The notes beneath the pieces were generated by a model. The model made no database searches. It was not told the DNA's origin and saw only the letters and a program-made list of their open reading frames with translations. From NCBI RefSeq assembly GCF_900142135.1, contig NZ_FQZU01000016.1, positions 62,001 to 126,000 on the forward strand: a stretch of DNA of 64,000 nt, read 5' to 3'. Position numbers and translations under genes: made by a program. This document shows, piece after piece, positions 45,066 through 53,962 of the stretch (its first letter is position 1; each line of letters begins with the position of its first letter). This DNA is from Desulfatibacillum alkenivorans DSM 16219. GTDB taxonomy: Bacteria; Desulfobacterota; Desulfobacteria; Desulfobacterales; Desulfatibacillaceae.

Positions 45066-46712
45066 TTATTGGGAGTCACGTTCGCGCAGCATGCGGCGCA
45101 GCAGCTTTCCGCTTTGATTCTTGGGCAGTTCGCCGATAAACTCCACCATCTTGGGCGCCTTGTATGCGGCCATTTTCTCTTTGCAAAAATCCAGGATATC
45201 CTGCTCGCTCGCCTGGACGTTGGGCTTGGGCACGATAAAGGCCTTGACGGTTTCTCCCCGGTAGTCGTCGGGAACCCCGATCACGGCCGCTTCCAGGACG
45301 GCTGGGTGCTGGTAGAGATAGTTTTCCACCTCCGCCGGAGCGATGTTGTAGCCGGAAGCCACAATCAGGTCCTTGATGCGCTCCACAAAAAAGAGGAACC
45401 CGTCCTCGTCCATGTATCCCGCGTCTCCCGTGTACCACCAGCCGTCTTTGGTGAAGAGCTTGTCCGTTTCCTCCTGGTTTCGCCAGTACCCTTGGACGAT
45501 GCCCTCGCCCCGCAGCACGAATTCCCCGACCACGCCCCGGGGCACGATCTTTCCGTTTTCGTCCACCACCTTGACCTCGCCGGTGCATACGCCCAGGGCG
45601 CCGCAGCCCGGCTTTTTCTTGTTGACCATTTCCACTATGCCGGGGCCGCAGGCCGTGGACTCGGTGCAGCCGTATCCGGCGTAAAGATAGGTCCCGACTT
45701 TCTGCTGCCATTCGTCCTGCAACGCGGGAGGCACAGGCGCTCCGCTGGCCAGGGTGTGCTTCAGGCTGGAAAGGTCGAACTTGTCAAAGGACGGGTGATT
45801 CAGCAGACCGATATAAGCCGTGGGCGGGGCGAATCCAAAGGTCAACTTGAAGCGCTGGATCAGGTCCAGCATGTCTTCCGGATCGAACATGGGGATGGCC
45901 GCGCAGGTCGCCTTGGCCATGACCGCGGGGAAAAGAATCAGGGTTTGGCCGGCCACATGAAAGAGCGGAAACAGCATGTATAGCCGGTCCGTATCGTCCA
46001 GGCCGATGAGGTCCACCAACAGCCCGGATGCGTGATTGTAATTGCAATGGGTGATCATGGCGCCTTTGGGAAAGCCCGTGGTGCCCGACGTATACAACAG
46101 GCAGGCCAGATCGTTTTCCGGATCGATTTCCACCTGGGGAACCGGATCCTGGTCCGCGCCGATAATCTCCATGAAATCCACCGCGCCTTCCACGTCCTGC
46201 TTGGGCATGGCCAGCAGGGGCGGAACCTTGGCTGTGGACTCGCTGAAATCCGCAGCATGCACGCTCGCCGCCGCAAGCATGCCCAGATCCTTTGCAACAG
46301 GCAAAACCATGGGCGCCAAGATGTCCAGGCAGAAGATCGCCTTGGCCCCGGATTGCTCGCAGATATACCGGATTTCCTGGTCCTTGAGCATGACGTTAAA
46401 AGGAACCATGGTGCAGCCCGCCTTCAGGATGCCGTAAATGACCATGACATGCTGGGTGCAATTGGGAAGCATGGTGGCGACCTTATCGCCTTTGCCCAGG
46501 CCCAGGGAGGCCAGCCAGGCTGCAATGCGGTCGCTGCACTGATCCAGCTCCTTGTAGGAAGTGGTTTTGTGCAGGAAAATCAGGGCGTCCTTTTCGGGTT
46601 GCTCCCTGGCTGCCTGGCGCAGGAATTCAAAAACCGGGGTTTTCGCAGTATCCTTCGGGGGAACGGCGCCCCAAGAGGGGTCGAATTTTTGGTGAGATAA
46701 TGCTTCGGCCAT
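45066..46712 (-). CDS. AMP-forming acyl-CoA synthetase (long-chain type)
   Basis: 548 residues with LLYTSGTTGFPKGAMITHCNY, YGCTESTACGPG, WWYTGDAGYMDEDGF and the C-terminal catalytic Lys in NQSGKLLRRML. Related to long-chain fatty-acid and medium-chain CoA ligases. AGGAGG lies 6 bases before the ATG. First gene of a two-ligase operon; two TAAAAC...GTTTT operators lie 43-85 bp upstream of the start. Confidence 0.93.
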   Translation of the reverse strand: MAEALSHQKFDPSWGAVPPKDTAKTPVFEFLRQAAREQPEKDALIFLHKTTSYKELDQCSDRIAAWLASLGLGKGDKVATMLPNCTQHVMVIYGILKAGCTMVPFNVMLKDQEIRYICEQSGAKAIFCLDILAPMVLPVAKDLGMLAAASVHAADFSESTAKVPPLLAMPKQDVEGAVDFMEIIGADQDPVPQVEIDPENDLACLLYTSGTTGFPKGAMITHCNYNHASGLLVDLIGLDDTDRLYMLFPLFHVAGQTLILFPAVMAKATCAAIPMFDPEDMLDLIQRFKLTFGFAPPTAYIGLLNHPSFDKFDLSSLKHTLASGAPVPPALQDEWQQKVGTYLYAGYGCTESTACGPGIVEMVNKKKPGCGALGVCTGEVKVVDENGKIVPRGVVGEFVLRGEGIVQGYWRNQEETDKLFTKDGWWYTGDAGYMDEDGFLFFVERIKDLIVASGYNIAPAEVENYLYQHPAVLEAAVIGVPDDYRGETVKAFIVPKPNVQASEQDILDFCKEKMAAYKAPKMVEFIGELPKNQSGKLLRRMLRERDSQ

Positions 46713-46754
46713 TGTAACCTCCTGGTGAAAAAAAGTGCTGTGCTCCGGGGGAAG

Positions 46755-46769
46755 TAAAACGATGTTTTA
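46755..46769. promoter_or_regulatory. TetR operator, ligase operon site 1
   Basis: TAAAAC-GAT-GTTTTA is a perfect 6+6 inverted repeat just downstream of the predicted transcription start. The same motif is at 46783-46797 and at 47536-47550. Confidence 0.8.
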
Positions 46770-46779
46770 TCTATGGCGT

Positions 46780-46808
46780 ATGTAAAACAATGTTTTCTCT
46801 TCTGTCAA
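46780..46808 (-). promoter_or_regulatory. Predicted promoter of the two-ligase operon
   Basis: On the minus strand TTGACA (46803-46808) and TTACAT (46780-46785) are 17 bases apart. Operator site 2 occupies the spacer and -10, and site 1 follows the start point. Confidence 0.55.
46783..46797. promoter_or_regulatory. TetR operator, ligase operon site 2
   Basis: TAAAAC-AAT-GTTTTC, one mismatch from site 1 in the half-sites. The centres of the two sites are 28 bp apart. Confidence 0.75.
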
Positions 46809-46884
46809 TAAAAAAATACGGCGCAACCCGCTTGATGAAGAGGCGTTTTATAAGTAACTGTTTAGAATTGAATATAAAAAAGGA

Positions 46885-47502
46885 CTATGACTGCGAAGGC
46901 GCGGAAATGGTCTTCCAAAACAAGGGAAAAAAGAAGCGCATGGCCTCCACCAGCTTCCATTGCTGGCCCCGGTAATACCAGATGGTGACCTCGCGCTGCA
47001 TGTGCATGAAGTAAAGGCCGGTGATCTGGGCGTCGTCCACGTTGGGGTCCAGATCGCCCCTTTCCCGGCCTGTTTTGATGATTTGGCGCAGCAGTTCATG
47101 GATGTCGTACCGGGCGTAGGATTCCCGCTGCATCCAGGTCCGGGTGGGGACGGTGATGAAAAAGGTGATGGCCAGTTCAGGATTCCGGTCGTAATAGTCC
47201 AAAGCCACCCAAAAAGCCTTGTAAAACCGGTCTTTTGTTTCTTTCACCCCCTGGCCGTGCATGGCCGTCAGGATTTTGAGCTCTCCGATTTTTTCTTCCA
47301 GAACGTCCAGGAGCAAATCTTCTTTGGAGTGAAAATACTTGTACATGGTCCGGGTGCTGACGCCCGAGGCATGGCTGATTTTTCGGATGTTAACCTGGTG
47401 GAAGTCGTTTTGGGCGAAAAAGTTCAGGACAATGGGGTACAGGCGGTCTTTGATTTTTTGGGGAACCGGCAGTTTTTTTTCGTCCTGCTTTTCTGGGGCC
47501 AT
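46885..47502 (-). CDS. TetR family regulator of the acyl-CoA ligase operon
   Basis: 205 residues from the ATG at 47502. The helix-turn-helix region is IRKISHASGVSTRTMYKYFHSKEDLLLDVL. The C-terminal domain (TRTWMQRESYARYDIHELLRQI) is of the type seen in fatty-acid regulators. The frame can be extended to 47580, but that would run over the -10 box (47552-47557) and the operator (47536-47550), so the internal start is right. It is 172 bp upstream of the ligase operon on the same strand and shares its operator motif. Confidence 0.88.
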   Translation of the reverse strand: MAPEKQDEKKLPVPQKIKDRLYPIVLNFFAQNDFHQVNIRKISHASGVSTRTMYKYFHSKEDLLLDVLEEKIGELKILTAMHGQGVKETKDRFYKAFWVALDYYDRNPELAITFFITVPTRTWMQRESYARYDIHELLRQIIKTGRERGDLDPNVDDAQITGLYFMHMQREVTIWYYRGQQWKLVEAMRFFFPLFWKTISAPSQS

Positions 47503-47535
47503 GGTTATTTTCCGGCTAATGGGTTTGCGCTTAAG

Positions 47536-47550
47536 TAAAACATTGTTTTT
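47536..47550. promoter_or_regulatory. TetR operator, autoregulatory site
   Basis: TAAAAC-ATT-GTTTTT, the third copy of the motif, directly downstream of the -10 box of the regulator's own promoter. Confidence 0.8.
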
Positions 47551-47551
47551 T

Positions 47552-47580
47552 ATAATAGGGGCGCCTCTCCGTTGTGTCAA
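47552..47580 (-). promoter_or_regulatory. Predicted promoter of the TetR gene
   Basis: TTGACA (47575-47580) and TATTAT (47552-47557) with a 17-base spacer on the minus strand, close to the sigma70 consensus. The leader to the start codon is about 43 nt. Confidence 0.8.
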
Positions 47581-47784
47581 GGCTTATTCCCCGGCCGGCA
47601 ACGTGAGCTGTGCCCCTTAAATATGCAAAGAGGCTTTTTTTTGCAGCATGCATTTTGCCTCTTCGTGGTAAGAAAAGCAAGGCCACCGAAAAATGGTCAC
47701 GCCTCCCTTATTACTGCTTCCGCCCCAATGCGCAGTAGCGATTCTCCGGCTGCATCGGCACGAGCGCACTGGGTGTATTTCATT

Positions 47785-47988
47785 TTAGGGTTCATATTCC
47801 AAGATATCGCCGGGCTGGCAGTCCAGGTGGAGGCAAATGGCCTCCAGGGTGGAAAAGCGGATGGCCTTGGCCCGGCCTTTTTTCAGGATCGACAGATTCT
47901 GCGGCGTGATGCCCACAGCCTCGGCCAAATCCTTGGAGGCCATTTTGCGTTTGGCCAGCATGACGTCCAAATTGACTACAATCGGCAT
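47785..47988 (-). CDS. XRE/Cro-type HTH protein (YozG-like)
   Basis: 67 residues, almost entirely a helix-turn-helix: MLAKRKMASKDLAEAVGITPQNLSILKKGRAKAIRFSTLEAICLHLDCQPGDIL. AAAAGGAG lies 6 bases before the ATG at 47988; the longer frame has no site. It is 25 bp after the DUF2975 gene. YozG-like HTH genes next to DUF2975 genes are a known bacterial pairing, presumably a membrane sensor with its regulator. Confidence 0.9.
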   Translation of the reverse strand: MPIVVNLDVMLAKRKMASKDLAEAVGITPQNLSILKKGRAKAIRFSTLEAICLHLDCQPGDILEYEP

Positions 47989-48013
47989 AATGCACTCCTT
48001 TTCATACCGGCGA

Positions 48014-48559
48014 TCAAATGGTGAGGGATTGCTCCTCCTGAATCTTCCGCCCCTCATCCATGATCCAGGCCACCACAATGACCATCACGCCGATGATCAA
48101 GGCCGTAAAGTTGGCGTCGCTGAATCCAAATTGAAGAACCCGCTGCCCGGGGGGATTAGGCAGGGTCAAAGCGACGCTGGTCATGGCCTGCACTATGGGA
48201 TTCAGCCCTTGCTTAACCAGCAACGCAATCCCCAGCAATCGGATGCACCGGACATTGCCGGCGCCGAAAATGACCCCTTTGGCGTAGAGCCCAAAAAGCA
48301 TCCTGAGCCGGTTCAGCACGTATAAGTCCACGCACAGGGCCGGCAGGGACGCCGCAAAACCCAAAAGCCTGGACCATCCGGGCACAGGCAGTTGAAAGGG
48401 AACGCCCGCACAAGCCAATGCCTGAAAGGCGCCTAATCCGTCAAACTGCATCAGGTGATTGAAGAAAAGCCAGAATAACCCGTACAAAAAGGGAACGGCC
48501 GCCAGTAAAACCAAAAACAAGCCGCTTAGCGCGCGGCTGACGCGAACGATTTTTTCCAA
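48014..48559 (-). CDS. DUF2975 membrane protein
   Basis: 181 residues from a TTG start with AAGGAGG eight bases upstream. The in-frame ATG at 48616 is rejected because it lies at the predicted transcription start. Four hydrophobic segments (about 10-35, 60-80, 100-125, 145-165) match DUF2975. Cotranscribed with the HTH gene; role unknown, probably controlling the HTH protein or being controlled by it. Confidence 0.8.
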   Translation of the reverse strand: MEKIVRVSRALSGLFLVLLAAVPFLYGLFWLFFNHLMQFDGLGAFQALACAGVPFQLPVPGWSRLLGFAASLPALCVDLYVLNRLRMLFGLYAKGVIFGAGNVRCIRLLGIALLVKQGLNPIVQAMTSVALTLPNPPGQRVLQFGFSDANFTALIIGVMVIVVAWIMDEGRKIQEEQSLTI

Positions 48560-48625
48560 GATACACGCCTCCTTCGTGGCTGTTAGCAAAAAATTAAGGA
48601 TAGGCCTTTTCGCCATGGCGGGACG

Positions 48626-48654
48626 ATTATCAAGAAAAAATTATCGTTTGTCAA
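48626..48654 (-). promoter_or_regulatory. Predicted strong promoter of the DUF2975-HTH pair
   Basis: TTGACA (48649-48654), 17-base AT-rich spacer, GATAAT (48626-48631) on the minus strand. The start point near 48619 leaves a 60-nt leader before the TTG start. Confidence 0.8.
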
Positions 48655-48777
48655 TAATTAATTAATAAAAAAACAACTGTGATGCATGTCGGAGGCAATA
48701 GATGGGAGTCCGCCCGATAGAGAAACCCAGTGCAAAGGGCTTCCGTCCTCGAGGGAGCGGGGTTGTGTCTTTTGAGG

Positions 48778-50004
48778 CTAACCTACGGAGGTCAGGGAAA
48801 CCCGCGGTCCGGAATGATTTTCTTGAAAACGGGATGAGCCGGGCTGCATTCCAACGCCGTTTTTTCCCGGCATTGCCGAGGCCGTCTGATGGATCGGGGC
48901 CTGGGCGTCTTTGGCCAAAGCCTGATAGGTTCTGGCATACAGGTTTTGCTTGTCTTGCTCCGTGTCCTGGAACTTGTCCTTGATGACCAGGATTTCGTCC
49001 AGGGTGGTGAAGAAGGCGTCCGTCACCTCCGGCGAAAAGTGTTTTCCTCTGCCTTCCTGGATGATCCGGATGGCCTCGATGCCTGAAAACGCCCTCTTGT
49101 ATGGCCTTTCCGAGGTCAGGGCGTCAAACACGTCCGCAATGGCGGCTATTTGGCCGGCAATGGGGATTTGCCTGCCCTTAAGGCCGTTGGGATATCCGGA
49201 CCCGTCCCATTTTTCGTGATGGGTCAAAGCGATCATTTCGGCCATGCGGATGAAGCCGCTTTGGGCGCCGGAAAGAATGCTGGCGCCGATTTGCGGATGC
49301 CTCTTCATGATTTTCCATTCTTTGTCCGTCAATGGCCCGGGCTTGAGCAGGATGCGGTCGGGGATGCCGATTTTACCGATGTCGTGCATGGGCGCCGAAT
49401 ACAGGATGGACTCCTGGACCTTTTTGTTGAATCCCATGGTCTTGGCGATGGCCGCCGCATAATGGCTCATACGGCGAATATGGGCGCCGGTTTCGTTATC
49501 CCGGAATTCCGACGCTGCCGACAGCTTCACGATGGTTTCCAAAGAGGCGGTTTTCAATTGCCAGGTCTGCTGCTCGACCTTTTTTTCCAGGTTGCTTTGA
49601 TAATCCGCCAGCCTGTCGTGCATTCCTTTTAATTTTAAATGCAGCCGAACCCGGGCCAAAATCACTTCCTTATGCTCCGTCTTGGACAAGAAGTCGTCCA
49701 CCCCCATTTCCAGGGCCTTGGCGTGGTTTTCCACCGTATCCCGGCCTGTAAACAGGATGATGGGAATGAGGAACGCCTGCGGTTGCTCCTTGATTTGCCT
49801 GGCAACCTCAAAACCATCCATGCCCGGCATGGATAAGTCCAGAATCACAAGGTCGATGCCGCCCTGGGCGACTGTTTCCAAGGCCTCTTCCCCTGAGTAG
49901 ACGGAGAGGAGGCGGTAGCCTTCCCGCTCAAGAATATGCTGCATTAAACGATGAATTGCAGGTTCATCGTCGACAAGCAGAATGTTGGCTTTGGATTGCT
50001 GCAT
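48778..50004 (-). CDS. Response regulator with HD-GYP phosphodiesterase domain
   Basis: 408 residues. Receiver domain 1-~125 (ILLVDDEPAIHR, phospho-Asp in LVILDLSMPGMDG), a short coiled coil (~130-165), then HD-GYP (~170-350) with MHDIGKIGIPD, HPQIGASIL, HHEKWDGSGYPNGLKG and IADVFDAL. These enzymes hydrolyse cyclic di-GMP. The C-terminal ~40 residues after the domain are low-complexity. I start at the ATG at 50004 (GGAG upstream); the open frame extends to 50157 but without a site or similarity. No partner kinase is adjacent. Confidence 0.92.
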   Translation of the reverse strand: MQQSKANILLVDDEPAIHRLMQHILEREGYRLLSVYSGEEALETVAQGGIDLVILDLSMPGMDGFEVARQIKEQPQAFLIPIILFTGRDTVENHAKALEMGVDDFLSKTEHKEVILARVRLHLKLKGMHDRLADYQSNLEKKVEQQTWQLKTASLETIVKLSAASEFRDNETGAHIRRMSHYAAAIAKTMGFNKKVQESILYSAPMHDIGKIGIPDRILLKPGPLTDKEWKIMKRHPQIGASILSGAQSGFIRMAEMIALTHHEKWDGSGYPNGLKGRQIPIAGQIAAIADVFDALTSERPYKRAFSGIEAIRIIQEGRGKHFSPEVTDAFFTTLDEILVIKDKFQDTEQDKQNLYARTYQALAKDAQAPIHQTASAMPGKNGVGMQPGSSRFQENHSGPRVSLTSVG

Positions 50005-50337
50005 GAAATCCGTCTCCGGTTTTGGCGTTCGTATCGGCCTGACAGGCCTTGTCAACGTTGACATCCAATAGGTTGTCAGAGAAAATATTGAAAATGCCGT
50101 GCTTTGGGTTTTGCCGGGAGCAGCCATCCTTCCCGGGCTGTTTCGCCTGTGCATCAAGCCGGCGGCGGCGCAAGGGCGCCTTCCTGGTTATTTTTAATGA
50201 TCGGCAGTAAAGGATGGAATCTTGACTATAAAGGCAAGGCTGTTCAGGAGATTCTAAAGGGGAATACTCTAATATTCCGTTTTTGATTATTATTTTGATG
50301 AGAAAAGTTTTTTCGGCTTTTTCGGGGCGCAAGAGGC
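50005..50337. other. Intergenic region, no features recognised
   Basis: 333 bp upstream of the HD-GYP gene and downstream of the J-domain gene. Apart from an AT-rich stretch at 50255-50300, I see no promoter, hairpin or coding sequence that I would defend. Confidence 0.5.
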
Positions 50338-51099
50338 CTAACCCGTCTTATGGGGGACGGGGGCGTTCCTGGGCGGCGCCCATTTGCGGCCGTCGTAACT
50401 CCACTTGTCGGGAAGGCCCCTCTGGCTGCGCACCACGGGATTTTCAAGCCATTCCTTCATTTCCTCATACGCGGCGTGCACCTTGCGGAACAGGGCTGGG
50501 TCGCCGTTGTGGTCGGGGTGGTGGGCCATAACCTGTTTGCGGTAGGCGGATCGCAAGGCCTTTTGGGGTTCCGGGCCGATAACTTCGGATTTTTTTAACT
50601 TAAGAACGGACAGATGCCTTTGGCTGACCACCGGATGGGAGGCGTCCTGAGGGCGAACCTGCCCGGGCTTGACCACGCTGGTGCGCGCCTGCTCCAATAC
50701 GCATTGGGAAGCCTGATGCCTGGACCTCAGTTTGTCATGCTCCTTCCACCACAGCCGTCCCAACTGCTCTACAAGCGCTCCCAGGTCGTCCACCGGTTTT
50801 TTGCCCGGAGTGCGCTTCCAGAGGTAGGTGTACACATGCGGGGCTCCTGAAGCCACTACGTGCAGCATGAGCGTGTCCCGGGTGAACGAAAAGGACGCGT
50901 ACCGGGTGTGCATGGCGCGCAGCAGATTCGCGGTCACTTCCAGGCGCCACAAGAGCTTTTGCCTGCAGGCTCTGGAGCAATACTTTCTCCGCCCCATGTT
51001 TTGATCCGTGCCGCAGGCCTGGCAGGTGTAAACCTTTTTACGGCCTGGAACTGCTGGGAGCATATTTTGGGGGCCGGAGCCCATTTCCACACGACTCAT
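50338..51099 (-). CDS. J-domain protein with N-terminal Cys zinc finger
   Basis: 253 residues. Residues ~24-50 carry YTCQACGTDQNMGRRKYCSRAC, a CxxC...C...C zinc ribbon. A middle region of ~100 residues is unknown. The C-terminal J domain (about 180-225) has LRSAYRKQVMAHHPDHNGDPALF with the HPD motif that stimulates DnaK ATPase. It starts 25 bp after the Wzy-TPR gene on the same strand. The protein likely targets DnaK to a specific client, not general folding. Confidence 0.85.
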   Translation of the reverse strand: MSRVEMGSGPQNMLPAVPGRKKVYTCQACGTDQNMGRRKYCSRACRQKLLWRLEVTANLLRAMHTRYASFSFTRDTLMLHVVASGAPHVYTYLWKRTPGKKPVDDLGALVEQLGRLWWKEHDKLRSRHQASQCVLEQARTSVVKPGQVRPQDASHPVVSQRHLSVLKLKKSEVIGPEPQKALRSAYRKQVMAHHPDHNGDPALFRKVHAAYEEMKEWLENPVVRSQRGLPDKWSYDGRKWAPPRNAPVPHKTG

Positions 51100-51124
51100 G
51101 GCTTCATCCGCACGTTACAAAAAC

Positions 51125-53416
51125 TTATTGCGTTGCATTGGGTTGCTTTTCCGCTTTTTCCAGGGCGTCGGCGATTTGCAAGTAACGAAGGCCCTTTTCC
51201 CTCTGGCCGATTTGCATCAATAAATGCCCCGCGTTCCGGTTCGCCCGGGCCCAGCCGGGGGCTAAAACGGCGCATTTTTCAAAGGCCGTGGCTGCTTTCT
51301 CAAAATCCCGGGCCTTGAAAGCGGCCACGCCCAGATTCATCCAGATTTGGGGATTTCCGCCGTCCAGCTCCGCAGCCTTTGTAAAGGCCTCCATGGCTTC
51401 CGGAATTTTTCCCGTGTTCATCTGCACGTTGCCGATGTTGTTATGGACTTTGGCATAGTCGGGTTTGATTTGCAGCACCTTTTCGTACACTTCCAGGGCT
51501 TTTTCGTTTTCTCCCATGGTCCCGTACGCCACGCCCAGATTCAGCAAGGCGTTCATATGATAAGGATATGCCTGAACGACCTTTTCCAGTTCGGGCGCCG
51601 CCTTTTCCGGCATTCGTTTTTCCAAATACGCCCTGCCTAAGTACGAACGCGCCTTCACCCTGTAAGGATCGTCCGCCAAAACCTGCTTGCCTTTTGAGAT
51701 GACCAGGTTCCAGTTTGCCGCCGACTCGCCCACATCCAGCCATTTGTACTGCTCATCTGCTTTCATGGCCCGGTTTCCCGCCCAGCCGGCGGCGATGAGC
51801 AACCCCGTGAACGCGGCGGCGCAAACCAGCCAGACCCGGGCGGGCGGCGCCGTTATGCGGGGAGGCTTTTCCTGATACTTGGAATCCCAACCCGCCAACA
51901 TCGCCAGATAGAGGCTTACGACCAGTAAAGGGACCATCCGTTGAAACGGAAAGGACGCCGCAGCGTTTAAGCTAATGCCGGCCAGGCAGGCTGCAAGGGC
52001 GATCACGAGAAATTTTTCTTCCCCGTTTTCCTTCCTGAAAAGCCTGAGCAGGATGAAAAAGGCTGAAACGCCGAGCCACAGGGCCATGGCAAGCCCGGGC
52101 AGGCCCAACTCCGCCGCAATCTGCAGGTAGTCGTTATGCACGTTGGATAATTGGGACTCCTCCGAGAAGACGCCTTCCACCTTCGCCCGCCGGGAGTAGA
52201 TGGGGTAAAGCACCTTGTGGGAGCCCATTCCAACCCCAAGCAGGGGATGCTCCTTGATCATGGCCAGGGTATTGGCCCAGATGTCCAGACGCAATCTTTT
52301 GGAGGCGTCATACTTCCCGGGCGCCGCCGGGGAGTCTTGCCATTTTTCCGCCGAAGGCGACGTTTTGGGGCTCGTCCCCGGACTCTCCATGTTTGATTGG
52401 GTGAGAACCGAAACTCTCTGGAAAATCTTGCCGAATTGCCATTCCAAGCCCTTGGGCCCGCAATTGAACAAAACCAGAAAAAGCGCCAGGCACACGGCCA
52501 GGGAGATCCTTTTTCCCCGATTCACGCCAATGGCGCCGGTTTTTATTTTATAGAGAAGCAACAGGGCCGCGAATACGGCGATCTGCAGGAGCAGGCAAAG
52601 CCAACCGGCCCTGTTGGAGGTGTAAAACAGATAATTCAGCATCAAGGTTGTACAGACAAGGAATGCAGCGGCTGGCCAGCCCCTTTTTTCCTGCAAAAAA
52701 AAGCCGGCGCCCAAGGGCAGGGTCAAGACGATGAAGTGGACCGCCATGTTCCGGTTGGTGAAGGTGGAGGCGGGAGGCTCCGCCTGCTTGACGCCGAACC
52801 AGTTTTCCCCGCCCATATGCTGCAGGACGTCTCCACCCAGATGTTGCAGTATGCCAAGCAGGGCTACGGCCGTTCCGGAAAAAAAGAGCCCTTTCAGCAA
52901 CAAAAGCCGCCGTTCCCTGGAGTCCGAAATATTGAATGCCGCCGAGAAAAAAAACAGGCACGCGGCCCAGGGGAGCCAGATTGTAACAGCCTCATAGGCG
53001 TTCGCCGCCCAGAAGATGCTAAGGCCGCCCCACGCGGTAAAAGCCGCCAGGGGATAAAAAACAGTGGGGAGCGCGACTGCGCTTTTTGGGGAAAAGTAAC
53101 TCTTCAGGCAAAAGACGGCGCTCAACAGCAAGGCGCCCATAATGAAGAATACCGTCTGGGGCAGGTTGGTCTGGTCGTATAAAGCAGGCCGGACGGCGAA
53201 CGGCGTCAGCGCAGCGATTGCAAAAAGAATCATGATTGACGCTTTATCCAGGACGCGGGAAAGCTCTGTCGGCGAAGCCGCCCCTTCGCCGGCGCCCGCT
53301 GCAATTTCCCGTTCGATTTCCTTGGCCGAAGCTCCCAGGCGGGAGGCCATTTTGGAGACGGACATGCGGTCGTGATTGCGGGCTATGAACTTCCTTTGTT
53401 TATTGGAAAGCGTCAC
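51125..53416 (-). CDS. O-antigen ligase/polymerase (Wzy_C) family protein with C-terminal TPRs
   Basis: 763 residues. The first ~60 residues (NKQRKFIARNHDRMSVSKMASRLG) are polar and look like a small helix-turn-helix, unusual for this family. About ten membrane helices follow (70-555), with the Wzy_C segment near LLGVGMGSHKVLYPIYS. The C-terminal ~180 residues hold four or five TPR units (AYPYHMNALLNLGVAYGTMGENEKALEVYEKVL). Such proteins polymerise or ligate surface glycans in the inner membrane; the TPRs face the periplasm. GTG start with GGGGAA upstream. A J-domain gene follows. Confidence 0.88.
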   Translation of the reverse strand: MTLSNKQRKFIARNHDRMSVSKMASRLGASAKEIEREIAAGAGEGAASPTELSRVLDKASIMILFAIAALTPFAVRPALYDQTNLPQTVFFIMGALLLSAVFCLKSYFSPKSAVALPTVFYPLAAFTAWGGLSIFWAANAYEAVTIWLPWAACLFFFSAAFNISDSRERRLLLLKGLFFSGTAVALLGILQHLGGDVLQHMGGENWFGVKQAEPPASTFTNRNMAVHFIVLTLPLGAGFFLQEKRGWPAAAFLVCTTLMLNYLFYTSNRAGWLCLLLQIAVFAALLLLYKIKTGAIGVNRGKRISLAVCLALFLVLFNCGPKGLEWQFGKIFQRVSVLTQSNMESPGTSPKTSPSAEKWQDSPAAPGKYDASKRLRLDIWANTLAMIKEHPLLGVGMGSHKVLYPIYSRRAKVEGVFSEESQLSNVHNDYLQIAAELGLPGLAMALWLGVSAFFILLRLFRKENGEEKFLVIALAACLAGISLNAAASFPFQRMVPLLVVSLYLAMLAGWDSKYQEKPPRITAPPARVWLVCAAAFTGLLIAAGWAGNRAMKADEQYKWLDVGESAANWNLVISKGKQVLADDPYRVKARSYLGRAYLEKRMPEKAAPELEKVVQAYPYHMNALLNLGVAYGTMGENEKALEVYEKVLQIKPDYAKVHNNIGNVQMNTGKIPEAMEAFTKAAELDGGNPQIWMNLGVAAFKARDFEKAATAFEKCAVLAPGWARANRNAGHLLMQIGQREKGLRYLQIADALEKAEKQPNATQ

Positions 53417-53482
53417 AAGACATTCCCCTGTTTGGTTATGGCCTCCCCTTCACACGCACCTGTGCGAGTCAAGCGGGGCTGA

Positions 53483-53511
53483 ATAATAGCAGGCTTGGAA
53501 AAGTTTTTCAA
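53483..53511 (-). promoter_or_regulatory. Predicted promoter of the Wzy-TPR gene
   Basis: TTGAAA (53506-53511), 17-base spacer, TATTAT (53483-53488) on the minus strand, about 60 nt upstream of the GTG start. Confidence 0.7.
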
Positions 53512-53611
53512 AACAATGTGGAAGTTTTAACAGAGGACGGCGGCGGGGGCGCTGGTTGTGCGGCGCAGGGGGCGAACCTCCCCGTGCGCCGAACCAAGCC
53601 CAATGTGCGGC

Positions 53612-53959
53612 CTACAGCTCCGGCGGGCCGTCCGGAATCAGGCAGACGAAAAACAGGGGCGTTTCCCCGGAGCAGCGCAGTTGATGCTCCTCCTCGCCGG
53701 GGATGAATGCGGCGGCGCCGGCGCGGACGGGGACCCATTCCCCCTCCTTGTATATTTCGCCGAATCCTGCATGGATGAATATCTCGTGCTCCCAGGCGTG
53801 GCTGTGCCGGGGCGTGGCCGCGCCAGGCGGCAGCTCAAACAGACGCATGCAGAAATTTTCCGCGCCGTCCTTTTTCCCCACCAAAACGCGCCCCTTGACG
53901 CCTTTGGCCGGCTCGGGGAATTCCACAGGGTCGATTTCAGTAAAATGAACTATCTTCAT
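53612..53959 (-). CDS. Cupin-domain protein
   Basis: 115 residues with the cupin metal site RHSHAWEHEIFIHAGFGE and the second motif PGEEEHQLRCSGETPLFFVCL. The binding of a metal through the His/Glu residues is expected. AAGGAG six bases before the ATG lies inside the end of the upstream HTH gene (3 bp between genes), so they are coupled. Role unknown; small-molecule binding or isomerase chemistry is common. Confidence 0.88.
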   Translation of the reverse strand: MKIVHFTEIDPVEFPEPAKGVKGRVLVGKKDGAENFCMRLFELPPGAATPRHSHAWEHEIFIHAGFGEIYKEGEWVPVRAGAAAFIPGEEEHQLRCSGETPLFFVCLIPDGPPEL

Positions 53960-53962
53960 GCT

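Noticed and set aside
47503-47580. N-terminal extension of the TetR regulator to 47580
   Set aside because: It would cover the -10 box and the operator of the gene's own promoter; the ATG at 47502 fits the 43-nt leader.
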